This document shows, piece after piece, positions 47,656 through 58,635 of a stretch of DNA of 64,000 nucleotides. The translations under genes were made by a program, and so were the position numbers. The stretch comes from Artemia franciscana (lineage: Eukaryota; Arthropoda; Branchiopoda; Anostraca; Artemiidae), in the NCBI RefSeq assembly GCF_032884065.1, contig NC_088880.1, forward strand, positions 23,289,696 through 23,353,695, given 5' to 3'. The first letter of the stretch is position 1. The number at the start of each line of letters is the position of its first letter. A model generated the notes under the pieces. The model searched no databases, was not told the origin of the DNA, and saw only the letters and a list, made by a program, of their open reading frames with translations.

Positions 47656-48475
47656 TTTTCCTGGATCTATTCTTCGGACCCTGTATTTTTCACTCATTCA
47701 GCCATATTTAACTTACTGCAACTCGATATGGATGTCTACTTTCCAGTCTCTGCTCCATCCGATTAAAGTAATTCATCAAAAGGCTCGCCAGTTAGTTAAC
47801 GAATTTAATAAAAGTCATCGAAAAGTGCTTTTGAATACTTATGCACTCTATGTCGTCTCTTGCTTTTTAATGATTTTCAAGAATCTTCATGATGAACTGC
47901 TTCTCATAACTCAAGGAGCTCTCATAATCTACGCAATAAAGATCATCTACTATTACCTCAAACTAAGACTGTCAGATCAGATTTTAGTCCCCGAATAGCA
48001 TGTAGTAAAGTATGGAACAGTCTCCCTGATAATGTCCGTAGCATTCATCCGTTTGATGCCTTTAAAACCCAACTAAAAATATTTTTGGTTGATAAATATA
48101 ATGGGGAATAAATTTGTGAAAAAATTATTTTTGAATTGTTTTGAATTAATATTGTTATATCTTTAATAATATGATGAATAATGAGGGTAGGGCGACATCC
48201 CTAGATGCTAGGCTTGAGCACGTTTATTTATTTAATTTTAATTGTTGTGATGGTGGGAGATGGTGTGGACTTGGATTTGAATTTCGAGGACGAAGTGGTA
48301 AGTAAAAAAAAACACAAAATTATTTAATTGGATTTCTCGTTTTTTTTTGTAAGAAGAGACTCTTTATTTGGTATTTATTTTTGTTTTAACCCCTATGTAA
48401 CGGGCCACGGAGCCTTGTAGGGTAGAAAGTTATTGTTGTCCATTTATTTTGATGGTAATAAACTGAACTGAAGAA
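47656..48475 (+). mobile_element. LINE 3' end (reverse transcriptase tail plus 3' UTR)
   Basis: Conceptual peptides are LTYCNSIWMSTFQSLLHPIK, then VIHQKARQLV, and after a frameshift CSKVWNSLPDNVRSIHPFDA, then FKTQLKIFLVDKY and a stop at about 48110. Both blocks are typical of the C-terminal end of non-LTR reverse transcriptases (Jockey/L2/CR1-like). A 3' UTR of about 360 bp ends 'ggtaataaactgaactgaag', a short-repeat tail. It is a 5'-truncated dead copy, absent from the matching place in copy B of the duplication. Confidence 0.75.
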
Positions 48476-49169
48476 GAAGAGCCATTTTTATCCGTTTCTA
48501 TAATCATAACCAGGCAAATTTCTTGCGAAAGTATCCTTAATTTATATTTTAAAATTCTTAGAATCCTTTTTAGAACAGAGAGCACAGGCAAGTAATATTT
48601 TAAATATTACTTACCCCTGAATGTGTTACTCATAGATTATTCAGCTTCATATTTGCTACAGAGTGTGGTTTCGGCTTACTTTTTTAAATTTTTCTTAAGA
48701 CCGCTTTTTTCTTAGAAATTTCAGAATTCAGATTCTTAGGCAATTATTTTATACTGACTATCAGATTAATTCAGAAATAGTAGCCAATTTTGTAATTTTA
48801 ATTTAGAAATATTATCGTTCAACTGAAATAAGGAAGCCTCATACTTATATAAAAAGGATTCAAATTCAACTTGAGAGAACATTCATGCAAATAAGAAACA
48901 AATACATCTATCCAAGAAGTGGAAGAATGCGATGCTCTGGAAAAAAGATTGATTCAAGCTGTATTTGAAACTGTCCAGGTTGGTGAAGGACTTTTAGCTA
49001 GCTTTACTAAAAATTCAAGTAAGAAACCTTTGAAATAGATGATTTTTTTTAATAAATATTTTTTCATCCGTCTTTGAGGGGTGGCTGGATTTCAGTCACC
49101 ATAGTATCTACCAAAAGCGGTTAACTGATCTCAAATCTCCTTAGTGGGAAGTAAAAAGTTTATATACAC
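48476..49169. other. Mostly unique DNA within duplication copy A
   Basis: The first ~70 bp match copy B. The rest (about 48546-49169) is missing from B. No coding frame. Confidence 0.5.
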
Positions 49170-49239
49170 ACCAAACGCCCACGCAAATGCACTCACTTAG
49201 GCTTGTTTTATGCTATGTTCACTGTTTTAAAAATTAAAT

Positions 49240-49590
49240 AAACAACAAGATTTTTTAAGTGAAAGTAAGGAGCAACATTACAACTTAAAACGAACAGAAA
49301 TTATTATGTATATGAGGGGGAGTAGACCCTCCTCAATACATTGATCTTCACGCTAAAGTGTGTTAGTACTTTTAAATAAGCTTCTTAGTGTTCTAATTAA
49401 ATGATCTTTATGATATAAGATTCCTTCTTAAAGTATCGAGAGAAAAATTTGAAATTTAACGTTTCAATTCAATCAATTCAATTAAATTAATAAATTGATT
49501 GATTGAATTGAATTGAAAGAGCAAGCTATTACGAAGGCAGTTCCCCTCGCTTACTTTCAGTTGAAAAAACTTATTTTTTATTTAATTTCT
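49240..49590 (+). repeat. Repeat F, copy with AATTGA-rich centre
   Basis: It runs from 'aagtgaaagtaaggagcaac' to 'cgcttactttcagttgaaaa'. Between the arms is a self-complementary stretch of AATTGA/TCAATT words (about 49464-49518). The 148-codon frame starting at 49513 crosses into repeat H and is not a gene. Confidence 0.65.
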
Positions 49591-50345
49591 TATGGTTTTT
49601 TAAATAATGTCGAGAAACCTGTCTCCTCCACTACGGAAAAATACGCCCCACCTCCTCTACAAAAAGGTCTTCGAGACAACTTGATCCCAGTGAAAATTTA
49701 TCCCGGACAATTACCCTTAACATCTACACGTGTAAAATGGAGTTGGCAAAGAGAAAAGAAGACAAATCTAAAACAATTTTGTATAGGAATTCTAGAAAAT
49801 TCCCCTAGTGTAAAATTTCCCCTGAAAAATTCACTCCCAGGAACTTCTCTCCCTATGGAATTCTCCCCAGCAGATAATTCATCTCCCCCTAAACCTAAAA
49901 ATGTTTGCGTAATTCTCGACAACATTATCCGTAAACTACGGGCAAATCTCATAACTTAAAGACCTTTCTCAAGGGGATGGGGGAGGGGCCATTTTATTTT
50001 CAAAGGCATTGTTATTGGACATTTCAATTAGACTGAACAAAATAGCTATCTAAAAATTTTGATCGAACAGCTATGGGGAAAAGAGGGAACGGGAGGGGGC
50101 TAGCTGACTAAAATCTTTTAGGTCACTTAAGAAAGCCACTAGAACTTTCAATTTTCGTTCTAATGAGCCTTCTCCCGATATTCTAGGACCATTGGTTTGA
50201 TACAACCACCCCTGAAAATAAATAAACACGTATCTGTCATGTTTCTTCTGGCAAAAATACAAAAGTCTGCATTTTTGCAAATTAGAGCTTGAAACCTAGT
50301 AGTTCTCTGTAGGACTACTGATACGCTGATTACGCTGAATCAGAT
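49591..50345 (-). repeat. Repeat H, minus strand, with its distal part
   Basis: Contains the complements of the 'ggagggcaactag' and 'gttctagtggctt' blocks, 'ccaggggtg' and 'cttctggcaaaaa' segments, and farther out a C-rich distal part (49600-49940) shared in inverse orientation with 53600-53960. It recurs as 56905-57425 in duplication copy B. Confidence 0.7.
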
Positions 50346-50425
50346 GGTGATTACGTTGATTACGCTAAACTTAAAGAATCTTACATATTTGGAATCAGCG
50401 TAATATGCCAATTCTTTTGATATAT

Positions 50426-50795
50426 TAAATGTAAAAAAGAGCAATTTTTTTAACTGAAAGTAAGTAGCAACATTAAAATTATTATTCCGAACAACTTTAC
50501 TATTAAACAGAAATTATTCTATGTATGAAGGGTTGCCCCCTCGTTACTATCTTGCTCTTTACGCCAAATTTTGACTGTTATTCCCAATTTTTCAAGAACA
50601 GCTGTTGAGACCCAGGGGTCGTTTAATCAGAATAGAAAGCTTTTTAAAAGTGCTAACAGCTTTAAAGTAAAAGGCAAGGTATTGGAGAGGGGGTACCCTT
50701 TCATATACGGAATAATTTCTCTTCTTTTTGGGTTGTAATGTTGCTCTTTACTTTCAGCTTAGCAAAAACTTTTTTTTATTTAATAAATACAGGGT
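50426..50795. repeat. Repeat F, full foldback copy
   Basis: Left arm 'aactgaaagtaagtagcaac', right arm 'gttgctctttactttcagct', with TTACTATCTTGCTCTTTACG and its partner in the middle. An inverse copy is at 53142-53486 and a duplication copy at 57436-57755. Confidence 0.75.
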
Positions 50796-50849
50796 TAAAG
50801 TCCCTTCCAGAACATAAAATTTCTGGTCAGATCCACAGCCGCAACTTGT

Positions 50850-51530
50850 ATTAAACAGTTCGTGGTAACGAACTGTAGTAAGGAGCGACCCGGCTCAATA
50901 GTAATCGAAACTCTAAAAAATGGAACTTTGATACCAATAGCTACATCAAAGAATTACATTTTAATGCTGATTTTAAATATATAAGTTTCATCAAGTTTAG
51001 TCTTCCCATCAAAAGCTACGAGCCTGAGAAAATTTGCCTTATTTTAGAAAATAGGAGGAGACACCCCCTAAAAGTCATAGAATCTTAACGAAAATTACAC
51101 CATCAGATTCAAAGAACCCTACTGTAGAAATTTTAAGCTGCTATCTACAAAAATGTGGAATTTTGTATTTTTGGACAGAAGACAGATCACGGATGCGTGT
51201 TTATTTGTTTTTGTTGTTGTTGTTTTTTTTCCCAGGGGTGATCATATCGATCAAGTGGTCCTAGAATTTTGCTAGAGGGCTCATTCTAACGAAAATTCAA
51301 AGTTCTAGTGCCCTTTTTAAGCAGCCGCAAAATCGAAGGGCACCTAGGCCCCCTCCCACACTCATTTTTTCCAAAAAGTCACCGGATCAACATTCTGAGA
51401 TCGCCATTTTATTCACCATAGTCGAAAACCTGATACTATGTCTTTAGGAACGACTTACTCCCCCGTAGTCCCCGTGGGAGGGGCTGCAAGTTACAAACTT
51501 TGACCTGTGTTTACAACAAAGGTGTTTACT
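50850..51530 (+). repeat. Repeat H, nearly complete copy
   Basis: Intact start hairpin CAGTTCGTGGTAACGAACTG from 50856, followed by AGTAAGGAGCGACCCGGCTC and all standard blocks through 'ttttttttcccaggggtgat', 'gagggcacc'-like 'gaagggcacctaggccccct' and 'gggaggggctgcaagtta'. No protein-coding frame. Confidence 0.85.
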
Positions 51531-51547
51531 GTGTACACCTGTGTTTA

Positions 51548-51747
51548 CTCAACGCCCCGCTCTTTGCGCTAAAGTTTTTTACTGTTTTAAAAAGTAGACT
51601 TAAGAGAAAGAGTCAAACTTTACCGTAAAGAGTGGAGCGTTGAGGAGGAAAAGCCCCTTACATATACGGAGTAATTTCTGTTCGTTTTAAGTTTTAATGT
51701 CGTTCCTTACTTTCAGTTAAAAAAAACTTGTTTTTTTGTTATTTAAT
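51548..51747. repeat. Repeat F, left-truncated foldback copy
   Basis: It begins inside the left arm at 'ctcaacgccccgctctttgc' and keeps the whole right arm to 'ccttactttcagttaaaaaa'. 51748-52177 then holds further repeat H-like pieces ('gatctaatagttatgtcttt', 'ttggaagggctagtatcctt'). Confidence 0.72.
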
Positions 51748-52177
51748 TGTGGTCAAAAGATCTAATAGTTATGTCTTTGTGGATGACTTGACCTCTCACA
51801 GTCCCCAGGGTAAGGGCTACAAGCTATTGACTTCGCTAATTTCTATCATAGGCAGCGCAATAGCGTTACCTAAGTAAAGAATGATGCTGGCACAATCTTT
51901 CTTTTTATGGTCTTCGACTAGGGCGCTTTGTATCGAAGGAGTTGTCGTAGGAACTTCGAAATGAGCTAATTCAATTGAAAATTGGAAGGGCTAGTATCCT
52001 TTTTAATAGTTAAAATTGATTGGGGCCAACTAACTCCCTCAAAATAACTAACCCTCGCTCCTTTTTTCTCAAAATCATCAAATTCCGTTTGCAAATCTTT
52101 GCAAATTTCGTTTTAATTATTTATGTGCGGAGAGCCAAGATCAAAACATGCATTAATTCAAAAACGTCCAGATATTC

Positions 52178-52470
52178 TATAAAAAAAGCAAGCTTTTTTA
52201 AATGAAAGTAAAGAGCAACATTAAAACTTAAAATGAACAGAAATTACTCCGTATTTGACAATGGCTTTGTCTCCTCAACACCCCGCTCTTTACGCTAAAG
52301 TTTCTTACTGTTTTAAAAAGTAGAATTAAGATAAAGTCAAACTTTAGCGTAAAGAGCGGAGCGTTGACGAGGAAAAGCCCCTTACATATACGGAGTAATT
52401 TCTGTTCGTTATAAGTTTTAGTGTTGCTCCTTACTTTCATTTTAGAAAAAACTTGTTTTTTTGTATTTAA
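52178..52470. repeat. Repeat F, full foldback copy
   Basis: Left arm 'aatgaaagtaaagagcaaca', centre CTCAACACCCCGCTCTTTAC with its near-complement GTAAAGAGCGGAGCGTTGA, right arm 'gttgctccttactttcattt'. It ends in 'ttgtatttaa'. Confidence 0.8.
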
Positions 52471-53141
52471 TACAACGTTAAAACAGTTGTTGCATTCGAT
52501 AAGTTGCAGCAATGATCGGTGAAGAAATTACTAAATCGTCCAATGGAATCGTCCAAAGTTACATAGTTATCCTTACCTGTTACATTAGTTATCCTTACAT
52601 ATAATAAATCCCTTACCTAGATGATTTAATTCATTAACCTGGGCTCTTGCCTTGTCTTAAGTCTTGGATTTTCAATCGATTGTAATTTAGATAATTGCAT
52701 TTAAAACTGAGAGCTGAATATTTCTAAAACCAACACTAAAGCCAATACTGTGAAGAACTTTCATAAAATATAGTAGAGATATTGTAGGGAACAGGTTTAA
52801 TGCGACAAATTGTGCAACTGGGAACACATTTATCTGTATATTTGGAAATATGTTTATCTGGTAATCTCTGCAATTTGAAACCGGTTTATTCGTTAAACCC
52901 TATTTTTTTTCATGCAAAAATTGTGAGATATAAAATAACAAAAGTCTTTCATTACTAAAAATTAACAAGAATCACCACATTTTTGAACTTACTAATGAGA
53001 ATTGTGTTTAGAAATTTTCTCATATGCTGTAATTGACACGAGACTTTTTATTTTAGCAAATAGCTAATATGTTGTCCCTTTTGTTTAATACAAGTTACAG
53101 CTGTGGATCTGACCTGATATGTCGTGTTCTGGAAGGAACTT
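52471..53141. other. A+T-rich DNA, nothing recognised
   Basis: 'ctgtggatctgacctgatat' and 'gtgttctggaaggaactt' at the right end are the complement of 'cttccagaacataaaatttc' near 50808, so the last ~60 bp belong to the inverted relation with copy A. The rest shows nothing. Confidence 0.45.
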
Positions 53142-53486
53142 AATAAATTTTTTTTCTTAAACTGAAAGTAAGGAGCAATATTAAAACCTAAAACGAACAA
53201 AAATTATTCCGTATAAGAAGCGCTACCCCCTCCTCAATAACTTGCTTTTTACGTTAAAGCTGTTAGCACTTTTAAAAAGTTTCCTATTCTAATTAAACGG
53301 CCCCTGTGTCTCAACAGCTGTTCTTGAAAAATTGGGACAAACAGTCAAACTTTAGCGCAAAGATCAAGGTATCGAGAAAGGAGCAACCCTACATATCTGA
53401 AATAATTTCTGTTTATTAGTAAAGTTGTTCAGAATGATAATTTTAATGTTACTCCTTACTTTCAGTTAAATTTATTTATTTAATAT
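53142..53486. repeat. Repeat F, inverse of the 50426-50795 copy
   Basis: Carries 'taaactgaaagtaaggagca', GTCTCAACAGCTGTTCTTGA and 'ttactttcagttaaatttat'. Read in reverse it follows 50426-50795 base by base, including the central AACAGCTGTT segment. Confidence 0.75.
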
Positions 53487-54180
53487 TTCAAAGGAATTGA
53501 CTTATTATGCTGATTTCAAATATATAGGATTCATTAAGTTTTGGTGTAATCAGCGTAATCACCATCAGATTCGTTGTTTACGGATATCATTTGTTGATGG
53601 GATATCATTTGTTGATGGGAACAATGCAAACAATTTTCTGTTTATGGGGAATGAATTATCTACTGGGGGAGGGGAATTTCCACTGGCAGTATTTTCCACG
53701 GGGAGAGAAGTTTCTGGGGAGTGAACTTTTCAGGGGAAATTTTACACTGGGTAATTTTCTAGAATTCCAATACGAAATTCTTTTTATTTGTCTTCCTTTC
53801 TCTTTGCCGATTCAATTTTGCACTTGGAGATGTTAAGGGTAATTGTCCGGGGTAAATTTTAACTGTGATTGAATTGTTTAGAGGATCTTTTTGTGGAGGA
53901 AAGTGGAGGGGTATTTTTTCATGGAAGGGGATACAGGTTTCCCGGTATTATTGAAAAACGATAAGACTGAAAGTTTTTCAACTGAAAGTAAAGAGCGAGG
54001 TCAAAACTTATAACGAACAGAAATCATTACATGTACGAGGGGGGTTACTCCCTCCTCAATGCTTTGCTCTTGACGCTAAAGTTTGAATTTTTGTCTCAAA
54101 TCTTTAATAACGACTCCTGAATCATAAGGGGTGCTTAAATGTCTTTCAAGTACTTTAAAATGGAGGGGAGGGTATAGAAA
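53487..54180 (+). repeat. Repeat H distal copy followed by half of repeat F
   Basis: 53495-53960 contains a short part of repeat H, then the G-rich distal part (complement of 49600-49940) with 'ggggaatttccactgg' and 'gggtaattgtccgg'. From about 53961, 'aactgaaagtaaagagcgag' begins a repeat F left arm that has no right partner. Two short frames here are incidental. Confidence 0.65.
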
Positions 54181-54344
54181 GCAGGATTTTATCACCAATG
54201 GGTTGTCATCTTGAAGAAGACTGGCTTGTTAAACCTGATAATATTATTCGTTGCTAATTTGGGCCTTATTTGTTTAACAAATAAACAAATAACAAGACAG
54301 ATTTTATCTAGGTTGTGTTGAAATTGTCGATTCAAAACAAATAA

Positions 54345-54815
54345 AAAATTAAATTTTATAATTTATCGGACGGTTTCAGGAAAAAGGGCAGGGAGGGGGC
54401 CTAGTTACCCTCGAATCTTTTTGGTCACTTAAAAAGGGCAAAAGAAGTTTTAATTTGAGTTCGGATGAGCCCTATCACGATATTATAGGACTGCTGGATG
54501 GATATGATCACCCCTGGGAACAAAAAGACAAAAAGGGGAGGGGGAACAAATAGATCTTTCTTCTAGCAAAAATATAAAATTTCACGTTTTTGGAGATAAG
54601 AGCTTCAAACCTCTACAGTGAGGTTTTCTGATACACTGAATCTGATGGTACGATTTTCATTAAGATTTTATAATTTTAAAGGGGGTGTTTCCCCCCTTTT
54701 CAAGCCTCGTAGCCTTTAATGGGTAAAACTAAACATAATAAAACATATATATTTGAAATCAGCATAACAAGTCGATGTCGCTTTTTCCTTACAGTTCTTT
54801 ACCACAAACTGTTTT
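54345..54815 (-). repeat. Repeat H, minus strand
   Basis: Complement blocks in order: 'ggcctagttaccctcgaatc', 'gatcacccctgggaac', 'gataagagcttcaaacctct', 'gaatctgatggtacgatttt', and 'ccttacagttctttaccaca' with a degraded hairpin start. Confidence 0.78.
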
Positions 54816-55964
54816 TTTTTAAACTGATGTATTTTAATCTGATTGCTTACTATATCAACTGTATAAGAAACTACTTTATCAAATGATTGAAATCTTGAGT
54901 TATAAGTCATTTGTTAGCGGACACATATCTTGCCTATAATAAAAACCTGAGGTTTTGGTAATATATTGTCTTTTCAGGCAATGAAAATAATTATGAATGG
55001 AATTCATCAATCAAATGTTGAAGAACTAAAAATACACGTCAATTCGAAAAGTTAAATAATAAAAAAGTTCAAGATGAAAATTTGAGCGTTCCATTCTTCG
55101 ATGTTGCAGCAAAAGAAAAGGGTGAAACTTACAATATGTAGATGCTCTGCGATTTAACATGGGAAGTTAGGGATTAAAATTACTATCGCCATTGACAGTG
55201 TAGCGTCTCATTTGGATAGTAAAAAATTTCCAAGAAAATTGGATAATTGATATTTTGATATACAATGCTATGGATCAAAGCTGAAATTTCCTTTTAAGTA
55301 ATTGGCCTTTTTTTGTCGAAATTCCTTTCTTTTTTACCTTTTCCATACAAAACTAGCGAAATAACGTCTAGCAGAGAATAAGGTGCATTTTTACAGAATA
55401 AAAAAAGTGGACATTTGTTCAAAGATCGAAGTTCAATGTCTTTGTTCAAAGATCGAAGTTCAATGTCTATTGCTTCGTATAAAAAACAAATGTCTGTTCA
55501 ATCCATTTTCTTAAACTTCCAACAAATAAAAATGCAACCTCTTGAAACAACATTATTTGATAACCTTTGTAACACTAGGTGCAGCTTAAACTGGATATTA
55601 TTGGCAACGATTACGTAACTTAGAGGAACAAAAGGTTATTGTTTAGACTTCGGAAAATTATTTCTAGCGTTTAATATTTTTATTTTAGATTTGCGCAAGG
55701 GTTTGCCTGGGACTTTGTTCAGTCATGTATTTCCAAGCAATAAATTACAGCATTTAGTTTTTGCTGCAAAAATTATAGGCAGAATGATTTTAAATACTTT
55801 TTGAACATTATCCTGGTCAAGCTCATTCGGGGAGAATTTTAGTTGGGTGACATCAAAATAAACAATTTTAATTTTAAGCTATGTTCTCGGGAGCATATTG
55901 AAGGCTCAAAGCTGCAATCACTATAGGATGAAAATTTTATTTTCCTCATATTTCCAAGGCCTTT
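54816..55964. other. A+T-rich DNA with one small tandem duplication
   Basis: No gene recognised. At 55414-55440 and 55441-55467 a 27-bp unit ('tttgttcaaagatcgaagtt' plus 7 bp) is exactly duplicated. It lies within a 67-codon frame (55415-55618) that has no known motif. Confidence 0.5.
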
Positions 55965-58060
55965 TTTCAGCGCCAGTTCTCTCTCTTGTAGATTAGCAAT
56001 ACTCTTTGAGCTAGTCACTAAAATCTCGTGTCAAATCTAAGCTCAGGAGCATATGATTCTTTTCATCTTCCTTCATACGTATATTTAACTGTTTCCCGTT
56101 TTCAAAACAAACAAAAAATTAACCAGTTACAAAACAAAGTACAGTACGAATGTTTGCATAAAAATCAAGCTTTTTCCTCATCAGTCAACCAGATCAGAAC
56201 ATTCGTATTTGCAGCAATCAGGATAGGGTAGTGATAAGTCTTTATGAAGCTTGCAAGGTCCATTGCCATAGCCCATGACACCACACCTAAAAATGTACCA
56301 TTTAATCTAGAAATATATTCCCTCAAAACAGGACAACAAATAGTGCATAGATCTATTGTTAGGAGCTAAATTTTGATAAAAATAGATTTTCAGAAAAGTT
56401 AAACAACTAAAATCAGTGAGACCTAACTTGTCCCTTTGTTTTTGTTTTGTTTTTATTTTGTATGGAAATTTCGATGGATCTCAACAAAAGAATTCAAAAT
56501 TAAACTTTCTGCCATTAACCATCAAAGTAGCCCGTATGCGGTGCTACACAGACGAAAAAGAAGAGCCATTTTATCCGTTTCTACAATCATAACCAGGCAA
56601 ATTTTTTGCGAAAGTATCCTTAATTTATATTTTCAAACCAAACGCCCACGTATTTGCACTCACTTAGGCTTCTTTTATGATATTGGCTGTTTTATGTTCA
56701 CTGTTTTAAAAAAATTAAATAAACAACAATCTTTTTAAACTGAAAATAAGGAGCAACATTGAAACTTAAAAAGAACAGAAATTCTTGTGCATATGAGGGG
56801 GAGTAGACCCTCCTCAATGCATTGATCCTAGCTCTAAAGTGTGTTTGTACTTTTAATCAGCTTCTTAGTGTTCTAATTAAACGACCCTTATGATCTAAGA
56901 GATGTTTGCGTAGTTCCCATCAACATTATCCGTAGACTACGGGCAAATTTATTAACTTAAAGACCTTTCTCAAGGGGATGGGGGAGGGGTCATTTTATCT
57001 TCAAAGGCATTGTTATTGGGCATTTCAATTAGACTGAACAAAATAGCTATCTAAAAATTTTGATCGTTCAAGTATGGAGAAAAGAGGGAACATGAAGGGG
57101 CTAGCTGACCAAAATATTTTAGGTCACTTAATAAAGCCACTGAAACTTCCAATTTTTGTATTAGTGAGCCTTTTCCCGATATTTTAGGACCATTGGTTTC
57201 AAACAATCACCGCTGGAAATAAATAAACGCGCATAAACACGTATCTATCATGTTTCTTGTGGCAAAAATACAAAAGTCTGCATTTTTGTAAATTAAAGCT
57301 TCAAACCTAGTAGTTCTCTGTAGGACTACTGATACGCTGATTACGCTGAATCTGATGATGATTACGTTGATTACGCTAAACTTAAAGAATCTTACATATT
57401 TGGAATCAGCATAATATGCCAATTCTTTTGATATGTTAGATGTAAAATAATGCTGTTTTCAGTTTTTTATCTGAAAGTAAGTAGCAACATTAAAATTATT
57501 ATTCTGGACAACTTTACTGTTAAATAGAAATTATTCTATGTATGAAGCGTTGCCACCTTCTTAATACCTTGCTCTTTTTGCCTAAGTTTGACTGTTCTAA
57601 CAGTGCTAACAGCTTTAACGTAAAAGGCAAGGTATTGAAGAGGGGGTATCCTTTCATATACGGAATAATTTCTCTTCTTTCTGGGTTTTAATGTTGCTCC
57701 TTACTTTCAGTTTAAGAAAAACTTTTCTTTATTTGATAAACACAGGGTTAAAGTCCCTTCCAGAACATGAAATTTCTGGTCAAATCCACTGCTGTAACTT
57801 GTATCAAACAGTTCGCGGCAACGAACTGTAGTAAGGAGCGACCCGGCTCAATAGTAATCGAAACGCTAAAAGACGGAACTTTGATACCAATAGTTACATC
57901 ATTCAATTATCAAACAGTTCGTGGTAACGAACTGTAGTAAGGAGCGACCCGGCTCAATAGTAATCGAAACGCTTAAAAACGGAACTTGATACCAATAGTT
58001 ACATTAAAAGAATTGCATTTTAATGCTGATTTTAGATATATAAGTTTCATCCTATTTTCT
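55965..58060 (+). repeat. Segmental duplication, copy B
   Basis: Colinear with copy A (47065-51060) at roughly 85-90% by eye. It starts near 'cagcgccagttctctctctt'. It lacks the LINE and two other stretches present in A, and instead has 'gtagcccgtatgcggtgcta' at the LINE position. Confidence 0.8.
57436..57755. repeat. Repeat F, copy inside duplication B
   Basis: Counterpart of 50426-50795 with a shortened centre. Arms 'ctgaaagtaagtagcaacat' and 'tgttgctccttactttcagt'. Confidence 0.72.
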
Positions 58061-58195
58061 AAAATAGGGAGTAAAATTTCCCTCCCATGCTCATTTTTTT
58101 CCCAAAGTCAATGGGTCAATATTTTTAGATAGCTATTTTGTTCAACATAGTCAAAAAACATATTAACTATGTCTTTGGGCTGACTTACTGTTTAT
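57805..58195 (+). repeat. Repeat H with its 5' end tandemly duplicated
   Basis: The 106-bp start segment occurs at 57805-57910 and again from 57911. The first copy has CAGTTCGCGGCAACGAACTG and the second has the standard CAGTTCGTGGTAACGAACTG. After about 58060 the copy jumps to a later block ('gctcatttttttcccaaagt'). Confidence 0.75.
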
Positions 58196-58223
58196 AGTAG
58201 TTATTTACTGTTTTATAAAGTAA

Positions 58224-58635
58224 TAAATAAAAGAAAACTAATTTTTTTAGCTGAAAGTAAGGAGCGACATTAAAACTTAAAACGAACAGAAATTACTCCG
58301 TATATAAAATGGTTTGTCCCCTCCGCAATGCCTCGCTCTTTACGCTAAAGCTTTTAATTGTTTTTAAAAGCAGAATTGTGGAAAAGAGTCAAGTTTTTAA
58401 TTGTTTTAAAAAGTAGAATTGTGACAAAGAATCAAACTTTAGCGTAAAGAGCGAGGGATTGCGGAGGGGACAAACCATTTTATATACGGAGTATATAAGT
58501 TTATATAAGTTTATGTATATATAAGTATATATACGTATATATAAGTTTTATATAAGTATATATAGTATATATATAAGTTTTAATGTCGCTCCTTACTTTC
58601 AGTTAAAAAAACTAGTTTTTTTATTTAATTTCTGA
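58224..58635. repeat. Repeat F, foldback copy with AT microsatellite in right arm
   Basis: Left arm 'agctgaaagtaaggagcgac', right arm 'cgctccttactttcagttaa', inner arms GCGTAAAGAGCGAGG and complement. The central segment is itself duplicated. In the right arm about 80 bp of TATATAAG-type repeats (58491-58575) replace the expected 'atttctgttcgtttt'. Confidence 0.75.

Larger units (their letters stand above)
47065..51060 (+). repeat. Segmental duplication, copy A
   Basis: Matches copy B (55965-58060) in order: 47080-47655 with 55970-56525, 48475-48545 with 56560-56640, 49170-49425 with 56637-56900, and 49900-51020 with 56905-58060. The blocks are interrupted in A by a LINE (47656-48475) and other extra DNA. 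Confidence 0.8.

Noticed and set aside
49513-49959. 148-codon frame
   Set aside because: It runs from repeat F into repeat H minus strand. The corresponding place in duplication copy B is deleted, and the inverse copy at 53.6-53.9 kb does not keep it.
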